Below are positions 41,984 through 51,517 of a stretch of 64,000 bases of DNA, piece by piece. The notes under the pieces are model-generated. The model worked only from the letters and a program-made list of their open reading frames with translations. It did not search any database and was not told the origin of the DNA. The stretch is from QHXN01 sp963785125 (lineage in GTDB: Bacteria; Acidobacteriota; Blastocatellia; Pyrinomonadales; Pyrinomonadaceae), in assembly GCA_963785125.1 (NCBI GenBank), contig CAWATU010000005.1, positions 124,001-188,000 on the forward strand. The letters are read 5' to 3'. The stretch's first letter is position 1. Each line of letters starts with the position of its first letter. Both the position numbers and the translations under genes were made by a program.

Positions 41984-43630
41984 ATGCAGACCCGGAGCAG
42001 CTTCAAAAGTGGTTGGCAGTTCTTCACGGCGGCGGCTTTAGTCGGCGCGGTGCTGTCGGCGTCGGCGCTGCGGCCGTACGCGGCGGCGGGGCAGGGACAG
42101 AGTTCGGGAGGGGCGCAGGTGGCCGCGGCGCCCTCCCCGCCGAAGGAGTCGCCGAAGGTAACGGAGGCGCCCAAGCCCGTGCGCATCGACTTGAGCAAGG
42201 CCATCAAGGTCTCTTTGCCCAAGCCGGGGCAAGACCTACAGCCTGCCAACTTCAAGACAGACGACGGGCGCGAGGGCTGGGTTGTGCGCATCCCGGGCGG
42301 GCGCCCGCTGGCCACGCCCGCATACTCGAACGGGCGTCTGTTCGTCGGCGGCGGCTACGGCTCGCACGAGTTCTACGCCTTCGACGCGAAGACGGGGCGC
42401 ATGGTCTGGAAGACGAACACGGGTGACGACGGGCCGAGCGGGGCCGTCGTCGAGGACGGCCTCGTCGCCTTCAACACGGAGAGCTGTACGCTGGTCGTCG
42501 TGGACGAGCAGACGGGCAAGATGGTCTGGCAGGAGTGGCTGGGCGACCCCTTGATGAGCCAGCCCGCGGTCTCGAAGGGGCGGCTCTACATGGCCTACCC
42601 CGCTTCGGGTCGCGGCCACGCGATGCAGCAGAACGTTCCGAACCACGCGGGGCAGAGCGCCGCCATGTCGCACGCGCCGAAGCCGGTGCAGGGCGCGCAG
42701 AAGAATGAAGAGAAGCGGGACGGGCAGGAGTCCGGCAGTCATCGTCTGCTCTGCGCAGACCTGCGGACGGGGAAGCACATCTGGGAGCGCGCCATCTCCG
42801 GCGATGTCATCTCTGCGCCGGTCGTCGCCGACGGCAAGGTCTACGCGACGACGTTCGACGGCACCTCCTACAGTTTCGACGCCGTGACGGGCGCTCCGGT
42901 CTGGAAGAAGGAGAACGCGGGGACGAGTGCGCCGGTCATCGTTGGCGACGACGTACACGTCACGCAGAAGGAGCAGCGCGAGGGCAAGACTTACGAAGGC
43001 TCGCAGCGCCTCGACGCGCGCCGCGGCGAGTCGAAGGGCGAACGCCTGCGGGCGAGTTCGGAGGCCGGCTATCTCGACAGGGACAAGGGCGGCGGCGTCG
43101 CCATCAAGCAGGAGGCGCAAGCATCGCTCGACTCTTCGGTCGGGTTCTCGAACGCGCCGGCCGCCGCGCAGCTCCACAAGGCGAACAATCATCTGGGCGT
43201 GAAGACCGTCGTCGGCGGCTGGGCCTATCAGGGCTCGCGCGCGGCCTACAGCAAGGGGCGGATGCTCAACGCGCAGGGGCGCTACCTGAACTCGGTCAAC
43301 GCGTCGGACGGCCGCTTCGCTTGGCGCGCGGAGGTCTCGGGCGGCGGGCTCGCGGAGGACGCGCAGGTCTTCTCGCCGCCCGCGCTGGGCGAAGAGTTCA
43401 TCTACCTTTCGAGCGCGCTCGGCCACCTGCTCTCGGTCGGGCAGGGGGACGGACGGCCGGGCTTCATGTACCACTTCCCCGAGCCGATGGTCTTCCAGCC
43501 CGCGCTCGCCGAGGGCGCCGTCTACGCAGGCACCTCGGGCGGCCTCCTCATCTGCCTCAAGACCGGCTCGAAGGACGCCGACGGCTGGTACGCGTGGGGC
43601 GGCAACGGGGAGCACAATAAGAACAAGTGA
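41984..43630 (+). CDS. Secreted PQQ-like beta-propeller protein
   Basis: A 548-residue exported protein. It has a signal peptide or anchor (about 10-35), a Pro/Lys linker and PQQ-like propeller blades: FYAFDAKTGRMVWKTNTGDDG, VVDEQTGKMVWQEW and CADLRTGKHIWERAI are typical. The family includes the BamB-like and quinoprotein-dehydrogenase folds, but no dehydrogenase active-site or haem motif is visible, so a binding role is more likely. The ATG at 41984 is preceded by GGAGG at 41971-41975. A GTG at 41975 is also open. Confidence 0.85.
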   Translation: MQTRSSFKSGWQFFTAAALVGAVLSASALRPYAAAGQGQSSGGAQVAAAPSPPKESPKVTEAPKPVRIDLSKAIKVSLPKPGQDLQPANFKTDDGREGWVVRIPGGRPLATPAYSNGRLFVGGGYGSHEFYAFDAKTGRMVWKTNTGDDGPSGAVVEDGLVAFNTESCTLVVVDEQTGKMVWQEWLGDPLMSQPAVSKGRLYMAYPASGRGHAMQQNVPNHAGQSAAMSHAPKPVQGAQKNEEKRDGQESGSHRLLCADLRTGKHIWERAISGDVISAPVVADGKVYATTFDGTSYSFDAVTGAPVWKKENAGTSAPVIVGDDVHVTQKEQREGKTYEGSQRLDARRGESKGERLRASSEAGYLDRDKGGGVAIKQEAQASLDSSVGFSNAPAAAQLHKANNHLGVKTVVGGWAYQGSRAAYSKGRMLNAQGRYLNSVNASDGRFAWRAEVSGGGLAEDAQVFSPPALGEEFIYLSSALGHLLSVGQGDGRPGFMYHFPEPMVFQPALAEGAVYAGTSGGLLICLKTGSKDADGWYAWGGNGEHNKNK

Positions 43631-43714
43631 GAAGCGCGTGAACCGTAACCCGTGACAAGAAGAAAAGCAGTTCCTCTCTTGTCACGGGTTACGGTTCACG
43701 GTTCACGCGCTTCT
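43631..43714. repeat. Heptad-repeat hairpin, AACCGTG family
   Basis: The left arm (43631-43661) and the inverted arm (43670-43714) pair through GCGTGAACCGTAACCCGTGACAAG-type sequence with one extra heptad on the right. It directly follows the PQQ-like gene stop. The remaining 220 bases before the next gene (to 43934) show no other feature. Confidence 0.92.
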
Positions 43715-43934
43715 GTGGTTAACCACACCTGCTGCGGAGCGTCCGCACGCGAGGGGACTGTCGGCGGCCGTCTCGCGTGGCTCGCGTGTTAGGCGCAGAA
43801 TCCGCGGCGTGTGGCGCGGGCGGCATGGGGCCGCCGGGGCGCCTTTGGAAAAAGGGGGGAGACAATTTCTTAAAGCCGTGTTAGTTTTAGCGCGCCCGTC
43901 TTCGTCGTTGAAATCGTCCGTGCAAGTCGAAAGG

Positions 43935-44771
43935 ATGTTTCCCCCTCTGCGTCTGACCCTCGTTCTACTTCTCTGCGTCGCAGCGCCCTCTCTCTTCGCA
44001 GCATGCCAGCGGACAGCCGCGCGCCCCGGCGCCCCTGCGCCGTCGTCGGCGCCGCCCGCCCGCGCCGCCGCCGCGCCCGCCCCCGTGTGGGACGACACCG
44101 ACTCTGACGGCATCCCCGACCCAGTAGAGCTACGCTCGTACGGCGACCGCGAGAGCTTCCGCGAGTGGTTCACCGCCATCGCCGAGGCGCAGTTCTACGA
44201 CGCGAGCAGGGAATGGAACGAGGGTCAGCGCGACTGCGCCGGGCTCGTGCGTTTCAGTTGGCGCGAGGCGTTGCGCAAGCACGACCGCGCGTGGCTCCTG
44301 CGGATGGGCGAGGGTTACGATCCCGTCGCCCCGGACGTGCGCGCATACACTTTGGAACGCAGCCCCGTCGGCGAAAAACTCTTCCGCACCGCCGCCGGCT
44401 CCTTCGACGCGGCGAACCTCTCGGACGGCACCTTCTCCGAGTTCGCCGACGCGCGCACGCTCAAGGAGTTCAACAGCCGCTTTGTCGGCCGCGACCCGCG
44501 GCAGGCCGAAGCAGGCGACCTCCTCTTCTTCCACCAGCCCTGGGTCCAGAAGTATCCGTACCACGTCATGCTCTTCCTCGGCCGCGCGCGCACGGACGAC
44601 GAGGGGGCCGCCGACTGGCTCGTCTACCACACGGGCTCTTCGCCCGGGGACGCAGGCGAAGTACGCAAGGTGCGCATCTCCGTGCTCGCGCGCCACCCCG
44701 ACCCGCGCTGGCGCCCCGTCGCGGCCAACAAAAACTTTCTCGGTTTCTACCGTCTGAAAATCCTTGAGTGA
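43935..44771 (+). CDS. DUF1175 (YfaT-like) lipoprotein, NlpC/P60-like fold
   Basis: A 278-residue exported protein. The signal sequence ends in a possible lipobox (FAAC, Cys about residue 23). A DxDxDG calcium-loop-like stretch (DDTDSDGIPD, about 54-63) precedes the DUF1175 domain. That domain has RDCAGLVRFSWREAL with Cys101, then GDLLFFHQPW and YHVMLFLG with His210. This Cys/His layout resembles NlpC/P60 peptidoglycan hydrolases. In E. coli a DUF1175 gene (yfaT) sits beside the alpha-2-macroglobulin-like gene yfaS, and here it precedes one too. The ATG at 43935 follows AAAGG and starts the signal peptide. Hydrolase activity is inference. Confidence 0.83.
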   Translation: MFPPLRLTLVLLLCVAAPSLFAACQRTAARPGAPAPSSAPPARAAAAPAPVWDDTDSDGIPDPVELRSYGDRESFREWFTAIAEAQFYDASREWNEGQRDCAGLVRFSWREALRKHDRAWLLRMGEGYDPVAPDVRAYTLERSPVGEKLFRTAAGSFDAANLSDGTFSEFADARTLKEFNSRFVGRDPRQAEAGDLLFFHQPWVQKYPYHVMLFLGRARTDDEGAADWLVYHTGSSPGDAGEVRKVRISVLARHPDPRWRPVAANKNFLGFYRLKILE

Positions 44772-44787
44772 TTCGCCCGGAGGGCTT

Positions 44788-47700
44788 ATGTCCCGTCGTT
44801 CTCTTCTGACAGGCGTTGCGGTCTATGCGGGCGCGTTGGCGCTCGTTTTGGGTTTCGTCGCGCTGCGCGTGAAGGCGCGCTACAGTTACGTGGCGGCGGT
44901 CGCGCCGTCCGAGCTGAACGAGTACGGGCGCACGCCGCAGCCGCCCGACCCGCACGCCAAGCCCTTCTTCTCGCTCCACACCAATCGCACCTACGCGACG
45001 ACCGACCGTGCGCGCCTCTGGGTCAACTACCGCGGCGTGGAGGCGCTCGACTTTCGCGTCTACAAGGTCAAAGACCCCGTCAAGTTCTTCCGCCAGCTCG
45101 ACAACCCGCATCAGGTCGGCGAGGACGAGCAGGCCGAGGTCGGCAAGACAATCGAGAAGAATCCGACCTTGCTTGAACGCTTGCGCGCGCTCAAGAGCTG
45201 GGGCTACGGCTACGTCAAGACCTACGTCCGCCAGCAGCTCCAGAACCAGTCGCGCAAGGGCTTCAACCAACGCTTCCGCGCCGAAGAGGACGACACGAGC
45301 AACCGCACGCCTCTGAACGTTGCCACCGACTTCGCGCGCGTACCGCTCCTCAACCCCTCGCAGATGGTCGATAAGTGGCGCGAGAAGCTCCCGCCGCTCG
45401 AAGACGTGTACGACCGCCGGATGATCTCAATCGGCAAGCGCGAGCCGGGCGTCTACCTCGTCGAGGCCGTCCACGACGACCTGCGCGCCTTCGGCATCCT
45501 TATCGTCACAGACCTCGCCACCGTCCAGAAGACCTCGAAGGACGGCTCGATGCTCATCTACGCCGTCGAGCGCAAGTCCGGCGCGCCGCGCGAAGGCGTG
45601 CAGGTACAGGTCATCCGCAAGAAGGCCGACGTGACGAAGGGCGCGACCGACAAGCAGGGCCTCCTCAAGCTACAGGTCGCCGAGAAGAAGCCGCCCGCGA
45701 AGGAGGCCGCAGAAGAGGAAGAGGCCGAAGAAGGCGATGCGGAAGGAGACGCAGAGGCCGCGACGGAAGAGTCGCCGCAGGTCTCCGACTCCTACCTCGT
45801 CATGGCGAGCCAGGGCGACAACTTCGCCATCTCCGACCTCGACTCCTACTACTTCGGCGGCTACGACGGCGGCGAGGAGGGCGTCGGCGCCCCGGAGCTG
45901 ACGAGCTATCTCTACACCGACCGCCCCGTCTACCGGCCCGAGCAGAAGGTCTACTTCCGCGGCATCCTCCGCGAGCGCACCGACGACGGTTACCGTCTGC
46001 CCGCGGGTAAGTCGGTCGCCGTCTCGGTCACCGACGGCGACGGCGCGACCATCTACGAGCGGGAGCTGCCGCTCTCTACGCGCGGCACCTTCAGCGGCGA
46101 GTTAGACCTGCCGGAAGAGACGCCGCTCGGCTACTACACCGTCAAAGCCGCGCTCGACGAGTCCGAGGCCAACGGCAGCTTCGAGGTGCAGGAGTACAAG
46201 AAGCCCGAGTACAAGGTGAAGGTGACGACGCCGCAAGCTTACGTCCGCGCGGGCGAGCAGACGCGCTTCACCGTCTCGGCCAACTACTTCTTCGGCTCGC
46301 CCGTCGCGAAGGCTTCGGTGAAGTACTACGTCTACAAGTCGCGCTACTACGGCTGGTGGACGGGGGGCGGCGAGGGCGAGGAGGACGAGTTCGGCGCCGA
46401 CCCGACGGCCGAGGAGGGCGGCGGCGATGGCGGTAGCTACGGCGACGAGATGGTGCTCGAAGGCGAGGGCAAGCTCGACGCGCAGGGTCGTCTCGACGTT
46501 GACTTCAAAGTCCCGCAGGCCGACGCGAAGGACTTCTGGGACTACAGCTACCGCCTCGAAGCCGAGGTGACGGACGCGGCGCGGCGCTCGATGAGCGGCT
46601 CCACTTCGTTCACGGGCGTGCGCAGCAACGTCGTCGCCTACGCCTACGCCGACCGCTACGTCTACAACCAGGGCGAGGCGGCGCACGTCAACGTCACCGC
46701 GCGCGACCGCGAGGGGCGCCCCGTCCAGACGCGCGTCAAAGTCACCTTCTTCGACCGCCGCTGGAAGAAGGTCGTCAAGAAGACCGAGGAGGGCTACGAG
46801 TATCCCGACTACGAGGTCGAGGAGAAGGAGCTTTCGTCCGTCAACGTGGAGACGAACGCCGAGGGCAAGGGCGCGACCGACTACACGGCGCCCACGCCCG
46901 GCAGCGTCCGCATCAAGACAACCATCGAAGAGGCCGGCAAGCCCGTCGTGATGGAGGCCGGCTACCTCTGGGTCGCCGACCCGACGGGGCGCTGGACGGA
47001 TGTCTCTTACATGGGCGAGGACGAGATACAGCTCGTCGCCGACAAGCCCTCGTACAAGCCCGGCGAGACCGCACGCATCCTGGCGCAACTGCCGAAGGAG
47101 GACGCGCACCTGCTGGTGACGACCGAGCTGGATAACGTCCTCGCCGTGCGCCAGATTCACGTCGCCGGCCGCCAGGCGACCTTCGACATTCCCGTCGAAG
47201 CGCGCTTCGCCCCGAACGTCACCATCAGCGTCACCTACGTCCGCGGCAGCGAGATGTACACGCAGCAACTCGACCTGAAGGTGCCTGCGCGCGACAAGAT
47301 GCTCAACCTTCAGATCATCCCGAACAAGAAGGAGTTCCGCCCGCGCGAGACCGCCTCTTACACCGTGCTCGCGCGCAACGCCGACGGCTCGCCCGCCGCG
47401 GGCGCAGAGGTCTCTTTAGGCGTGGTGGACGAGGCCGTCTACAGCATCGTGCCCGAGTCGGTCGGCGACATCCGCCGCCACTTCTACGACACGCGCTACA
47501 ACTCGGTCTCGACCTCCTTCTCGGTCAACTACTACTTCTCCGGCTACGCCGGCACGAAGACGATAGAGTTGGCCAAGCGGAAGAAGCCCAGGAACCAGTT
47601 CGCCGACATCAAGGACGAGACGGCCAACCCGCTCATCAGGAAAATCTTCAAGGACACGGCCTTCTGGCAACCCGACCTCGTGACGGGCGCCGACGGCAAG

Positions 47701-49719
47701 GCCACCGTCAAGTTCGACCTGCCCGACAACCTGACGACGTGGCGTGCGACGGCGCGCGCCGTGACGGCCGACACGAAGGTCGGCGTCGCCGTCTCGAAGG
47801 TGGTCGAGCGCAAGGATGTCATCATCCGCGTCGCCATGCCGCGCTTCCTGACGGCCGGCGACACCGTCACGCTCTCCGGCATCGTTCACAACTACCTGAA
47901 GTCGGAGAAGGTGACGAAGATCAGCATCGAGGTGGCCGGCGCGAAGTTGCTCGACCCGGCGCAGCAGACCGTGACCATCCCGAGCCAGGGCGAGCACCGC
48001 GTCAACTGGCGCGTCGAGGCGCCCGCCACCGGCGACCTGAAGATTCTGGCGAAGGCCCTGACCGACGCCGAGTCCGACGCTTTGGAGACCGGCATCCCCA
48101 TCGTCGCGCGCGGCCTGAAGTACACGCGCGCCGACTCGTTCGCCATCTCGGACGAGGAGGCCGACAAGACGGTCACCGTCAAGCTGCCCGCGAACGCCGA
48201 CCCGAATGCGCGCACCTTGCGCGTCGAAGTCTCGCCCACGATAGCCGGCACGCTCTTCGGCGCGCTCGACTACCTGACGAGCTACCCGTACGGCTGCACG
48301 GAGCAGACGATGTCCTCGTTCCTTCCGAACGTCATCGTCACGCAGGCTTTGCAGAACGTGCAGACGGCGACCGTCCGCGACACGAACGACGTGGGCAAGA
48401 AGGCGCGTAAGGGTCTGCGCCGCCTCTACGCCTTCCAGCACGGCGACGGCGGCTGGGGCTGGTGGAAGGACGACGAGACGAGCCCGTGGATGACGGCCTA
48501 CGTCGTGGACGGGCTCGTGCAGGCCGAGCGCGCGGGCTACGAGGTTGACGCCAACCGTCTTGAGAACGCGCGCGGCGCGCTCAAGAAGATGCTTGACGAG
48601 AACGCCGAAGCGACGGGCATCGACTCGCGCGCCTACATGGCCTACGCGCTCGCCGAGAGCGGCGTCGCGGAGATGCGTTACCTGAACGACCTCTTTACGA
48701 ACCGCGCGAAGCTCGGCCCGTACGGGCGCGCTCTGCTCGCGCTCGGCCTGAAGGAGCGCAACGACAACCGCGCGCAGGCGGTCGCGGGCGAACTCGAACG
48801 CGACGCGAAGGGCAACGGCGCCGAAGCCTTCTGGCAGACCGAGCACGGCTGGAACGACGCGGAGGCGACGGCGGTCGCGGTCAAGGCGCTGGCGCGCGTC
48901 CTACCCACAAGCGAGGTGCTGCCGCGCGCGGCGCGCTGGCTCGTCGGCCATCGACGCCACGGCTACTACTGGCTCTCGACGCGCGAGACGGCCTTCGCCG
49001 TCTACGGCCTGCTCGACTACGTGAAGGTGAGTAAGGAACTCGACCCCGACTACGCGCTCGAAATCTACGTGGACGGGCAGCAGGTCGTGCAGAAGCAGGT
49101 GACGGGCTCGGACTCGGCCTCGATGCAGGTCTTCACGCTCCAGCGGCGCGGCGGCGAGGTCGGGCAGTCGAGCGAGGTGCGCGTCGTCAAACGCGGCCGC
49201 GGCGCCGTCTACCTCTCGACGAACGTGACGCACTATACGAACGACGAGCAGACAGCCGAGGCCGGCGTTCCGCAGCTCAAACTGCGCCGCGAGTACATGC
49301 GCCTGAAGGTCGTCGAGAAGTCGGACGGCACGATGGGTTGGGAGGTGGAGCCGCTCACGGGCGAGGTGCGCTCGGGCGACACCATCGTCTCGCGGCTGAT
49401 TATGGAGGGCGAGGCCGCGCGCTACCTGATGATCGAAGACCCGATCCCGGCCGGCTGCGAGCAGGTCGAGCAGGTGAGCGGCATCGACCTCAACCACTCG
49501 GAGAAGGACTGGACGGACTGGTACAGCGCGCGCGAGTTCCGCGACAACCGCGCCGTCATCTTCCTCGACCACTTCGACGGCAAGGCGCAGTTCCAGTACG
49601 CGATGCGCGTGCAGGTGCCCGGCCAGTTCCGCGCCGCGCCCGCGCGCGTCGAGCGCATGTACGAGCCCGACGTGCGCGCCAACTCGGCCACCGCGGGGCT
49701 GACCATCCTCGACAAGTGA
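44788..49719 (+). CDS. Bacterial alpha-2-macroglobulin with thioester
   Basis: A 1643-residue envelope protein with an N-terminal membrane anchor (about residues 6-26). MG domains include MG2 (TDRPVYRPEQKVYFRG, about 380-395). Next come an A2M family domain (AFWQPDLVTGADGKATVKFDLPDN-like, about 960-985) and the thioester domain. The thioester motif is intact: Cys1170-Thr-Glu-Gln1173 in YGCTEQT. Bacterial alpha-2-macroglobulins trap proteases attacking the periplasm. Two acidic/Gly-rich inserts (about 300-335 and 525-551) are unusual and could be cleavable. The ATG at 44788 follows GGAGGG; a TTG at 44764 overlapping the upstream gene is also open. First of four downstream genes in tight succession. 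Confidence 0.94.
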   Translation: MSRRSLLTGVAVYAGALALVLGFVALRVKARYSYVAAVAPSELNEYGRTPQPPDPHAKPFFSLHTNRTYATTDRARLWVNYRGVEALDFRVYKVKDPVKFFRQLDNPHQVGEDEQAEVGKTIEKNPTLLERLRALKSWGYGYVKTYVRQQLQNQSRKGFNQRFRAEEDDTSNRTPLNVATDFARVPLLNPSQMVDKWREKLPPLEDVYDRRMISIGKREPGVYLVEAVHDDLRAFGILIVTDLATVQKTSKDGSMLIYAVERKSGAPREGVQVQVIRKKADVTKGATDKQGLLKLQVAEKKPPAKEAAEEEEAEEGDAEGDAEAATEESPQVSDSYLVMASQGDNFAISDLDSYYFGGYDGGEEGVGAPELTSYLYTDRPVYRPEQKVYFRGILRERTDDGYRLPAGKSVAVSVTDGDGATIYERELPLSTRGTFSGELDLPEETPLGYYTVKAALDESEANGSFEVQEYKKPEYKVKVTTPQAYVRAGEQTRFTVSANYFFGSPVAKASVKYYVYKSRYYGWWTGGGEGEEDEFGADPTAEEGGGDGGSYGDEMVLEGEGKLDAQGRLDVDFKVPQADAKDFWDYSYRLEAEVTDAARRSMSGSTSFTGVRSNVVAYAYADRYVYNQGEAAHVNVTARDREGRPVQTRVKVTFFDRRWKKVVKKTEEGYEYPDYEVEEKELSSVNVETNAEGKGATDYTAPTPGSVRIKTTIEEAGKPVVMEAGYLWVADPTGRWTDVSYMGEDEIQLVADKPSYKPGETARILAQLPKEDAHLLVTTELDNVLAVRQIHVAGRQATFDIPVEARFAPNVTISVTYVRGSEMYTQQLDLKVPARDKMLNLQIIPNKKEFRPRETASYTVLARNADGSPAAGAEVSLGVVDEAVYSIVPESVGDIRRHFYDTRYNSVSTSFSVNYYFSGYAGTKTIELAKRKKPRNQFADIKDETANPLIRKIFKDTAFWQPDLVTGADGKATVKFDLPDNLTTWRATARAVTADTKVGVAVSKVVERKDVIIRVAMPRFLTAGDTVTLSGIVHNYLKSEKVTKISIEVAGAKLLDPAQQTVTIPSQGEHRVNWRVEAPATGDLKILAKALTDAESDALETGIPIVARGLKYTRADSFAISDEEADKTVTVKLPANADPNARTLRVEVSPTIAGTLFGALDYLTSYPYGCTEQTMSSFLPNVIVTQALQNVQTATVRDTNDVGKKARKGLRRLYAFQHGDGGWGWWKDDETSPWMTAYVVDGLVQAERAGYEVDANRLENARGALKKMLDENAEATGIDSRAYMAYALAESGVAEMRYLNDLFTNRAKLGPYGRALLALGLKERNDNRAQAVAGELERDAKGNGAEAFWQTEHGWNDAEATAVAVKALARVLPTSEVLPRAARWLVGHRRHGYYWLSTRETAFAVYGLLDYVKVSKELDPDYALEIYVDGQQVVQKQVTGSDSASMQVFTLQRRGGEVGQSSEVRVVKRGRGAVYLSTNVTHYTNDEQTAEAGVPQLKLRREYMRLKVVEKSDGTMGWEVEPLTGEVRSGDTIVSRLIMEGEAARYLMIEDPIPAGCEQVEQVSGIDLNHSEKDWTDWYSAREFRDNRAVIFLDHFDGKAQFQYAMRVQVPGQFRAAPARVERMYEPDVRANSATAGLTILDK

Positions 49720-49747
49720 GCGCCTCGGGCTTAAAGGAAAGACGACG

Positions 49748-50617
49748 ATGATTAAAGAGTCATTTGCCGCCCTCGGGGCTTCCACACGCGACCTGTTCCG
49801 CAACTGGGGCGGGCTGCTGCTCGTCGGCCTCCTGTACGCGCTGCTGCTGGCGAGCGTCTACTACTTCTTCGCGACCGGCGTGGCGAGCGTGTGGCAGCTC
49901 TTCGTCACGGCTTTGACGGCCGCGGCCGCGCCGCTGCTCTTCTTCCTGTTCCAGGCGGCGGCCGTGGGCGCCGCACTGCCCGAGGCGAACGCCGCACGGG
50001 TCGTGCGCCGCGCGCCGCGCGATCTGTTGAAGGTGCTGCTGCTGGCCGTCCCCGTCGCGCTCTTCGCCGCGCTCTTCGTCTACCTGCTCTTCAAGCTGCA
50101 AGGCTGGCTGCCGAAGGTAAGTGAGGCTCCGACCTCCGCGGTGGCGGGCGTCACGGGCGCGAGGCCGGTGCCGTTGCACTGGCAGGAGGCGCTCGTCTCC
50201 TCCTTGTGGCTGATGCTGCTCGGGGTGTTGCTGCCGCTCACGGCGGCGCACCTGTGGCTGTCGGCGGCACGCGTGGGGCTCAAGGCGACGCTGAAGGGTC
50301 TTCATCGGGTCGTGGGTCGCGCCTTCGCGCCGCGCTCGGTGCTGGTCTACGCGGTCGGGCTCTTCCTCTTCGGGCTGATGCCTTACTTCGTCCTCTTCAC
50401 GCGTACGCCGCTGACGAACGCTTGGGCAGAGATGACGGTCTTCGGCGTGCGCCTCGCCCTCGTCTTCGTCCTGACGCTCGTCGGCTGGGTCGTCACGCTC
50501 GGCGCGCTCGCGCGCGTGACTCCGCCCGAGACGGGGACGCCCGAAGCCGCTGTCGCGGAGCCCACGCCCGCCGAGCCTGCACCGGAGTCGGTCACGGAGC
50601 CCCAGTTGCAAGCCTGA
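49748..50617 (+). CDS. Polytopic membrane protein of the macroglobulin operon
   Basis: A 289-residue integral membrane protein with about six hydrophobic helices (near residues 22-45, 53-75, 96-116, 155-180, 200-225 and 235-255) and a Pro/Glu/Ala-rich cytoplasmic tail. No family recognised; no transporter or enzyme motif is seen. It lies 28 bases after the alpha-2-macroglobulin stop with AAAGGAAAGACG before its ATG, and 9 bases before the next gene, so it belongs to the operon. It could anchor or present the periplasmic proteins. Confidence 0.75.
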   Translation: MIKESFAALGASTRDLFRNWGGLLLVGLLYALLLASVYYFFATGVASVWQLFVTALTAAAAPLLFFLFQAAAVGAALPEANAARVVRRAPRDLLKVLLLAVPVALFAALFVYLLFKLQGWLPKVSEAPTSAVAGVTGARPVPLHWQEALVSSLWLMLLGVLLPLTAAHLWLSAARVGLKATLKGLHRVVGRAFAPRSVLVYAVGLFLFGLMPYFVLFTRTPLTNAWAEMTVFGVRLALVFVLTLVGWVVTLGALARVTPPETGTPEAAVAEPTPAEPAPESVTEPQLQA

Positions 50618-50626
50618 GCCGTAGCG

Positions 50627-51517
50627 ATGAAGTACCCGCGCAGTCTCTTCCTGCTCGTGCTCGTGCTCGCGGCGTGTGCGTCCGTGCGCGGGCAGGAGCC
50701 GCAGGCGGAGCCGGCGAAGGACGAGCGTTTAGAGCGCATACTCGATAAGGTCGGCGAGGGCGTGGCCCGCTACCAGTCGGGCCTCTTCAGTATCGCTTTC
50801 ACCGAGACGCTCAGGCGCGAAGAACTACGCAAGGACATGACGGCGAAGAAGTCGAAGGAGTACGTCTTCGACAGCGTCGTCCTGCGCGAAGCGCTGTCGG
50901 CCGACGAGGAGGACTTCTACCCACGGCTCGCACGGCGCCTGAAGACCATCGACGGCAAGCCCTCGAAGAAGCGCCTCGGGCCGGAGATCAACTACGCCGT
51001 CACCTCGCTCAGCTTTCTGCTGCCGAAGAGCCGCGGCCCGCTTCAGTTCACGCTCGAAGGGGAGGCGGAGGAAGCCGGGCGCAAGCTCTACCGCATACGA
51101 ATCCTGAGCCCGGGCGAGGGCGAGCCGCGGGTCGAGTGGAAGAGCCGCGCGGTGGGTTTTCGTTTCCGCGTCGTCGCGCCGTCCGTCTATACCATCTGGG
51201 TGGACGCCGAGACGTTCGACGTGCTCCGCCTTGAATCGCACCTCGCCGCGCCCTTCGAGTTCGACGGCCCGCGCGCCTTCGGCTTCGGCCGCCTCGGCCC
51301 CACGCGACACTTCAAGTACACCACTCAAGACTACCTTGTGCGCTTCCGCCGTCAACAGTTCAAAGACCCGGAGCAGACGCTGCTCGTGCCGGAATACGCC
51401 GAGTGGGTCACCGTCATCGAGGGCGCCAGCAAGCCGCGCACGCGCGCCACCCTACGCCTCTCCGACTACCGGCGCTACCGCTCCGACGTTAAGGTCATCG
51501 AAGAGCCGAATGAGTAA
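50627..51517 (+). CDS. Secreted protein of unknown function in the macroglobulin operon
   Basis: A 296-residue exported protein with a signal peptide (about 1-22; a Cys in LAACAS could also be a lipobox). The mature part is charged with beta-strand character (RFRVVAPSVYTIWVDAETFDVLRLESHL near 185-212, typical of outer-membrane-lipoprotein-sorting-like folds). No catalytic motif. Its stop overlaps the start of the next gene (ATGAGTAA), which implies translational coupling. Confidence 0.75.
   Translation: MKYPRSLFLLVLVLAACASVRGQEPQAEPAKDERLERILDKVGEGVARYQSGLFSIAFTETLRREELRKDMTAKKSKEYVFDSVVLREALSADEEDFYPRLARRLKTIDGKPSKKRLGPEINYAVTSLSFLLPKSRGPLQFTLEGEAEEAGRKLYRIRILSPGEGEPRVEWKSRAVGFRFRVVAPSVYTIWVDAETFDVLRLESHLAAPFEFDGPRAFGFGRLGPTRHFKYTTQDYLVRFRRQQFKDPEQTLLVPEYAEWVTVIEGASKPRTRATLRLSDYRRYRSDVKVIEEPNE

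Noticed and set aside
51231..51509. Upstream extension of the transpeptidase-SpoIID frame
   Set aside because: The extension overlaps the preceding gene in another frame and is Ser/Thr/Arg-rich; the ATG at 51510 overlapping the previous stop is the natural start.
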